Shown in pieces: positions 58,646 to 64,000 of a DNA stretch of 64,000 nt. The notes under the pieces were generated by a model. It saw only the letters and a program-made list of their open reading frames with translations. It searched no databases and was not told the DNA's origin. Source of the stretch: Kingdonia uniflora (Eukaryota; Streptophyta; Magnoliopsida; Ranunculales; Circaeasteraceae); the NCBI GenBank assembly GCA_014058105.1, contig JACGCM010001011.1, positions 1,555,501 to 1,619,500 of the forward strand, written 5' to 3'. Positions within the stretch are counted from its first letter, which is position 1. Every line of letters begins with the position of its first letter. The translations under genes were made by a program, and so were the position numbers.

Positions 58646-58754
58646 AGCCCTATTCAGACCTAATTACTAAAGTTGAGTCATCGTACACATAATGTTGATA
58701 TAATATCTTGATTTTATTTCCTTTTGTGTTGGTGGTATAGTGCCTTAATTTTCT

Positions 58755-59360
58755 CTCTGAAGACGCGTGTCTGTTGGCGATCGCTTATGAAATACGAAGA
58801 TTTTCATATCTAAGCGCCATGGAGGGAACTTAATTTTTTCAACTGGCAAACATACAATTTTTTCATCTAAATGTATATTGGGAAGCCAAATGAAAAATAG
58901 ACGAAGAATTCCTACAATGAATTTTAGATGGTGGATTCTGTTTAAGTTCATTTACTAAGGGGACTAAAGTTTATATGGTTGTTAGAACATTAGTATTGCG
59001 CTTCGTCAGCCAAATCCTAAAATTCCTGATGCAAGAAAACTAGCCAAAAAGAAAACGAAATGTTTATTACTAGACAATTCCACTGGCTTAGACAAAAACT
59101 AAATGTCAACGATTTCGAATCTCCTTTTGAATATTTTTTCCATTTAATTATACGGATAGCTGACATCATATTTAGTAGTGCAATTTTCATATGGATGGCA
59201 TTATAGTCGTGCCAACTCGACAAACAAAAGACACCATATATATTGTTGCAGTCCAACCTAGCACTAACCTTCTTATCTAGTCACAGCGGCGTGGTCCACT
59301 TTATGTTTTGGGTTTGGAATTATCTTTTTCATCTACCACTCAATCCCATATCTCTTTCCT
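58755..59360 (-). repeat. FAF upstream blocks, degenerate copy
   Basis: 'agacgcgtgtctgttggcga' (58761) is a decayed form of the G-box block, and 'gccaactcgacaaacaaaag' (59210) with 'tctctttccttgccgg' (59350) match the distal block at 57050 and 2447. Confidence 0.65.
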
Positions 59361-59783
59361 TGCCGGAATATCCCTAGGTCGTGTTGGAAATTGTAAGCCA
59401 TAATTTTTATACTGGTATACAAAGATTAGCCTTTTCGATTTACATGTATTTAGAGCTACTTTCAAGTGTAACAGTGATCGGATGATTTTTCTGATGTGAT
59501 GATATTACCTTAATTTAGAAGAAATAAAAGTTAATCGTACAATAATTCTTTGGGTCGATCAACAGATTAGGCTGACCCCTTATTACGTACACGTCTAGCA
59601 TGTCTGCCTTTTAAGTGCAATCAGCAAATGTTCTAATGCAAACTCAAGTTTGAGCCTTCAGCTTGGTTAGCATAATATGTCAGGGTTTTGTGAAACTTTA
59701 GTTTGTTGTAGTGACTACAAGGGTTGAGAGGGCGAAGACCTGGCCAGCTGAATGTGAAGAATAGGCCCAAAAGCACCAAAGAT

Positions 59784-60089
59784 TTATGAAGGATTCACTT
59801 GGAAGTTTATATAAGAAGTCTTGTCAACCACAAAAAGTGAAACTGCTGTGGTGCCAGCACCAAAGTTCCCCATGTTGAGACGCATCCATGGAGGTAACTC
59901 AGGCAGGCCATCATAATGGCAGAAAACATCCCTCGACAGCATAAACCACCAAGGATCACCAAGTCGGAAGGTGGTACAAAGTGACCTAGATACTCCAGTC
60001 TCAGGGATACTTGTTATGGAGGAATCCCCTAAAATAACAGTCACCATGGAAAATGGTAATAGCCATAAGGGGGCAAATCTCAAAATCAT
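59784..60089 (-). CDS. Unidentified 101-residue ORF downstream of FAF copy 2
   Basis: I do not recognise this frame. It starts with a hydrophobic stretch (MILRFAPLWLLPFSMVTV), followed by 'RLGDPWWFMLSRDVF' and 'GLPELPPWMRLNMGNFGAG'. The corresponding place 3' of FAF copy 1 has no matching frame, although flanking DNA is related. It may be the remnant of an exon from another gene or chance. Confidence 0.2.
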   Translation of the reverse strand: MILRFAPLWLLPFSMVTVILGDSSITSIPETGVSRSLCTTFRLGDPWWFMLSRDVFCHYDGLPELPPWMRLNMGNFGAGTTAVSLFVVDKTSYINFQVNPS

Positions 60090-60401
60090 CCAACCATTAC
60101 CATGGAAACAATACGGTGTCTTTTCAGGGACAACAATATATGTCTAGCATGAATATATATAAATGAGAATACAAGCTTTAAATATTTTATTATGGCTTCA
60201 TTTTTAAGTCGTAATTTTTTTTTGAATGCCTTTGGCATGTATGTAAGGATTCCATAATCGAGTTAAAAATTTAGAAGTATAGTTTTGCGATATATTAGAG
60301 ATAAATAGAAGGACAAAGAGACCCTTGCCAATAACGATAATACTACCATTTGCATCTCAGAAAAAAAAAAAAAAAACATAATGAAAATTTTCTAGATATA
60401 T

Positions 60402-61166
60402 CTAAGTAGCCACCCAAAATGATCCCCAGTTAAGCATCTCGTCGGCTCTAGGCCTTCCTTCTTTGCATCCTCCAAACCTTTGAATCTCCCTAATTTCCAT
60501 TTCACCTTCATAGTTACTCAGTTTTCCATCTTCCTTCTCATTTACCTTACCATGACTAACTTCAGCTTCTTGTTGCCTTATAGTAGTATTTTCTTCTTCA
60601 AATTTGAAATCAAGAGACTCATAGTCCTCCACAAAACGAAGTTTAAGACGCCCATCACTTCTTTCGGCCTCAAGATAACTTTGTGAGGGGGGAACTGCAA
60701 CTTTAACGGCTTTAATTACCAGGCGTCCGCCTTCACGATGAGGCCTAATTTGGACACCATTAGTACGACTGGCAGATGGCAGTGGGGGAGGAAAAGAATG
60801 GATGTTTAGCTTTTTCCCCTTGGAGATTTGCCCAAAATTAGGCCTTTCCCTTGTTGGGGACATAGTCTCCGAATCAGACATGGAATAGCCATCTGATGAT
60901 GAAGAATAACCACTAATTATGTTCGTACCTGTCTCGCATCCTAAGGTCTCAGTACACATTTCTAAGCTTTTTTCGCTAAGTGTGGCTAATGAACGCTTAA
61001 CCACAGGGTGGATATATGAACTTTCTTTCCCATCCTTAGCTTCCCACGAGGTACGGTTTTGATCATTTTCTCCAAAAATATATTTGCTATCACATGTAAG
61101 GGTCATGGGCATAGATTGTCTTGGGTCGAGACTCAATTGAAGCTCTTGGCACAAGGTAGTAGACAT
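60402..61166 (-). CDS. FAF-like protein (FANTASTIC FOUR family), copy 2
   Basis: 254 residues, no intron. The start MSTTLCQELQLSLD at 61166 is chosen because it aligns with copy 1; the open frame upstream to 61307 has no ATG in a suitable place and overlaps the TATA box. Conserved segment 'SEKSLEMCTETLGCETG' is at 64-80 and the FAF domain at about 125-180 ('FPPPLPSASRTNGVQI', 'RPHREGGRLVIKAVKV', 'AERSDGRLKLRFVEDYESL'). The C-terminus (REIQRFGGCKEG, GSFWVAT) aligns with copy 1 (REIQRLRRCKEG, EPFWVAA). Both copies are intact and differ at many positions, suggesting selection after duplication. Likely a regulatory protein without enzymatic motifs. Confidence 0.93.
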   Translation of the reverse strand: MSTTLCQELQLSLDPRQSMPMTLTCDSKYIFGENDQNRTSWEAKDGKESSYIHPVVKRSLATLSEKSLEMCTETLGCETGTNIISGYSSSSDGYSMSDSETMSPTRERPNFGQISKGKKLNIHSFPPPLPSASRTNGVQIRPHREGGRLVIKAVKVAVPPSQSYLEAERSDGRLKLRFVEDYESLDFKFEEENTTIRQQEAEVSHGKVNEKEDGKLSNYEGEMEIREIQRFGGCKEGRPRADEMLNWGSFWVAT

Positions 61167-61293
61167 AACCAATACCTGATAAACAAAGGCGAGAAAGGAG
61201 AAAAGTTGCAAGAAGTTGGGAAATGTTTTAGTTCTGAAGTGTAAAAGTGAGAAGTAGGAGAGACTATGAGAGTTAAGTGAAGGGTGGGTGTGG

Positions 61294-61305
61294 TATTTAT
61301 AGTCC
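61294..61305 (-). promoter_or_regulatory. TATA box of FAF copy 2
   Basis: The complement reads GGACTATAAATA, 128 bp upstream of the start codon, identical to copy 1. Confidence 0.75.
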
Positions 61306-61319
61306 AAAAAGGCTCCTAT

Positions 61320-62349
61320 AGGGTTGGAGTGAGAAGGAGATAGAGAGGGAGACAGTTGGATCCTTTGTGCACCACTACAATTATAAACTTATTACTCTGC
61401 CACACCCACATATTGTAAACTAAAAATAACTTTGAACTCTAAAGTTTTTGAAAATAGTATTAAAATTTGAATTTTATTATTGAAAAAAACAAAAAGAACC
61501 AAAAATGCATTTGAGATTCCATTTTTCCATATTTTCCGATGCCCACTTTCACTAACTTGTAATGTAATTTTTTTCAAAATATTTAAAAGAGGGGTTCCGT
61601 TTAAATGATGCAAAATTTAATTTAATTTGTATCCATAGATCATCTTTAATTAAATTTTGATTTTATTAGTGGTGAACATCTTGTCTTCATGTGAGAAAAG
61701 ATAAATCAAAAGGAGAAGAATAATTTTTATGAGAGTGAAAACAGCTAGATCCTTCACAAAGCTAAAACCAACCAACAAATTAAAATAAATGATTCTCACC
61801 AATTTTCTTGGTAGTAAGTGCTTAGTCCCACCTTTCCACAAATATTTACTTGAGAAATAGCAAATATAACTAATATTGTCCATGTTAAACAATGGCAAAT
61901 ATACCTAATATTTCCTTTGCAGTTGACAAGAACTTAATGCAATTATATATCAACAGTCTATAGTTCTATACAGATTTATATTTCCACCATCAAGGCACTG
62001 GCGTAGGGAAATTCAATATATCAGAAGAAAGAAATTTCTGGGATGCTTGCTTGTAAATTAATTTTTTTTTATCTTCTATATATAGAGTAAATGAAACACA
62101 ATGTTTTTCCCTCATATGTTGCAGTTGTACATAAGCAGGGATAAAAAACCACTCAGGGAAATTTTCCTTTGACCACAGAAAGATGATAATATATCGAGAA
62201 AACCTGCATTGTTGTTAAAAAGGTTGTAGTCATGTATCAAAATATTTCCAAAGTCTCCAAATGTGCTGAACTAACAGCTAATAAGCATTTTAAAATATCA
62301 GTAATTATTTGGTAATAGCAATGAAGATCCAATTTTTACTCATGAAATG
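61320..62349. other. Intergenic DNA upstream of FAF copy 2
   Basis: AT-rich; contains 'gagaaggagatagagaggga' purine-rich sequence at 61331. The repeated upstream blocks of the other units are not visible here, so this gene has a different distal upstream region. No gene found. Confidence 0.5.
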
Positions 62350-62590
62350 AGTTATACCTCACAATCTTGTACATTATATGTAGCACAAAACTATTGAATA
62401 TTGAGATTGAGAAAATATCGCAAGAAATCCTTCACTCAAAGCAAAAAACAAAAACAAAATAATTTTATAGATGTGGGATTCGCTGGCAGACTTGGTCACT
62501 ATCGCACAAAGTTGGGAGTTAATCATATTAAGTCTCTAAAACACTGTTGTGAAGTTTTTTATTCACGATAAGTTTGAGTCATCGACGTAT
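62350..62590 (+). repeat. Direct repeat, first copy
   Basis: 'cctcacaatctt', 'tgcaagaaatcc'-type sequence (here 'cgcaagaaatcc'), 'gctggcagacttggt' and 'agtctctaaaacac' appear in the same order as at 63760-64000, about 1.4 kb away. Confidence 0.75.
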
Positions 62591-63759
62591 GCTGAAGCCA
62601 GTTCAACACTGCCTTTATGCATGTATCTAACATCGAGTTATTCTCCTGGGCAGACCAACTGTTGTTGCTTCAGAATGCTGATCAAAACTTTTGAATCTAT
62701 GTAAATTTCGGCATTTTAATACTCTACTTGTCATGCTAGTTTTACCCCCAATAAGGTCCAACTGCCCTTTACCTCTGCCTCTTATTTACCTCAACCTTTC
62801 CGTCTTTAAACTAGTTTCTGTGGCAACGCCTCAAATTATATTTTTTATCCTAACTTCTAAATAAAATTTTAGTATTCTTGAACTTAAATAGTTTAATAGA
62901 ACATTTAAATTTCTAATAGAAATTTGAGATGGATAAATTTAAATCAAAACTTAAAGAAACAAAGAGATTACACATTGCTACTTACATCGGCATGTATGTT
63001 GGTTAAAACATTGTGAGCAAACTACGTTATATAGAACACACATAGGATGTCTGATCCAATCAATCTTGTTCAAGGTTTAATTTGATTGTTTGAAATTTTA
63101 TATTTTGAGATTGAAATTTTCTCACAAAAAAATATGATGAGATTGAATAAGAGGAACATATAGCAACAGATAAACTTAAGAGTTCTATTGAAGAATATGG
63201 GGAAAATCATTGTGAAAGGAAAAAATGTACTGAGGGACGAATTAGACGTTGCAGAAAGAAAATGTTAGTGTCACATGGTTAGCTCACATTCTTAATGTTC
63301 CGTATTTCACATAGAGTATGCTTCTACCTTTCTATCTTTTAAATGATCTATATGTCATTAGAATCAACAAACTTATTTAAAGTGCAAGTTGGAATTAAAA
63401 CTCATTCTTAACGATAATTCGGATGTCTTATGCTTTGCTAGTTGGTACACCGTGCCCGACACATATGTTAAGTAATGATTACAACCTGTTCCACAATGCA
63501 AAGTGTTTTTATTCTTGCATAACTTAAGACGACTTTGGCTAATATATTATGTTAATGCAATTAGCTAATATTGTCGTGTCATCTAACATTGTCATGCGAC
63601 TATTTATCCGCTGAAATTGTCACATCACATGAGTCCCACATGGTGTATTATATGCTTTAAAGACACTTTCGAAAGCCTTCAATGTCTATGTGTACCTTTT
63701 TTGTGTGGAAAGTATGCCAATATGTACCCGCTGACCAAATAAAAACAAATCTTTATTTG
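62591..63759. other. Intergenic DNA, nothing recognised
   Basis: No gene, element end or RNA was identified on either strand. Confidence 0.5.
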
Positions 63760-64000
63760 ATGCAAACCTCACAATCTTATTGACTTATACAATTTATGTA
63801 AGAGAAAAATATCAAAAATGGACATCAAAAAAATATTGCAAGAAATCCATTGCTCCCAACCAAATAACGCAAATCTTATACAAGTGGAGTTTGCTGGCAG
63901 ACTTGGTTGCTAAAGCATTTAATTGGAATATATATATCGTTTCAAGCTAGTCTCTAAACACTCTGATGTGAAAGTTTAAAAATTTTAAGTCACAGAGGTA
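63760..64000 (+). repeat. Direct repeat, second copy (runs to the window edge)
   Basis: Matches 62350-62590 with the shared words 'ttgcaagaaatcc' (63837) and 'tgctggcagacttggttgct' (63891). It may continue beyond the window. Confidence 0.75.

Noticed and set aside
58413..58647. Overlapping ORFs of 60-75 residues on both strands
   Set aside because: They come from the repeated CCCGAAC/GGGTTGG words of a likely MITE.

Overview
The window is nuclear DNA of a flowering plant: AT-rich and dominated by Ty1/copia and Ty3/gypsy LTR retrotransposons and hAT-type elements, with two genes of the plant-specific FANTASTIC FOUR (FAF) family. Repeat style suggests an asterid, perhaps Solanaceae; that is a weak inference. 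I see no rRNA gene, functional tRNA gene, CRISPR or prokaryotic feature.

Layout. 1-1.2 kb: an LTR fragment with ~190-bp internal repeats. 1.4-3.2 kb: a small hAT-like element, then a copy of the sequence that recurs upstream of the FAF genes. 3.26-19.39 kb: a hAT-like element with a near-perfect 8-bp target duplication, split by a 15.7-kb Ty3/gypsy element of Tat type (757-bp LTRs, perfect 5-bp TSD). That element has decayed gag-pol with two RNase H domains, a 45-bp minisatellite and a decayed antisense gene (aORF). 20.3-26.65 kb: a minus-strand copia element. 26.9-34.3 kb: a large inverted repeat built from an intron-containing gene related to the Tat aORF; a solo LTR sits in only one arm. 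35.0-41.7 kb: a minus-strand copia solo LTR (perfect TSD) split by a younger copia element with 676-bp LTRs. 44.0-49.5 kb: a full-length relative of that solo LTR. 49.6-52.7 kb: a rearranged gypsy element whose two LTR pieces are inverted. 55.3-61.2 kb: two intact intronless FAF-like genes.

Reading across the insertions, about 34.9 to 61.3 kb is one head-to-tail tandem array of FAF units, all on the minus strand and originally about 2.3-2.8 kb each. Two units keep an intact gene. The others survive as N-terminal, C-terminal, downstream and upstream fragments between transposons. A recurrent upstream block contains a G-box-like core (CACGTG in most copies).

How it works together: the only likely functional proteins are the two FAF-like proteins, plausible regulators of meristem or hormone signalling. 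All transposon polyproteins carry stops, frameshifts or altered key residues. The most unusual candidate systems are the aORF inverted repeat, which could make a long hairpin RNA matching a transposon-encoded gene, and the repeatedly duplicated FAF regulatory block. All comparisons were made by eye; percentages and boundaries are approximate unless a target duplication fixes them.
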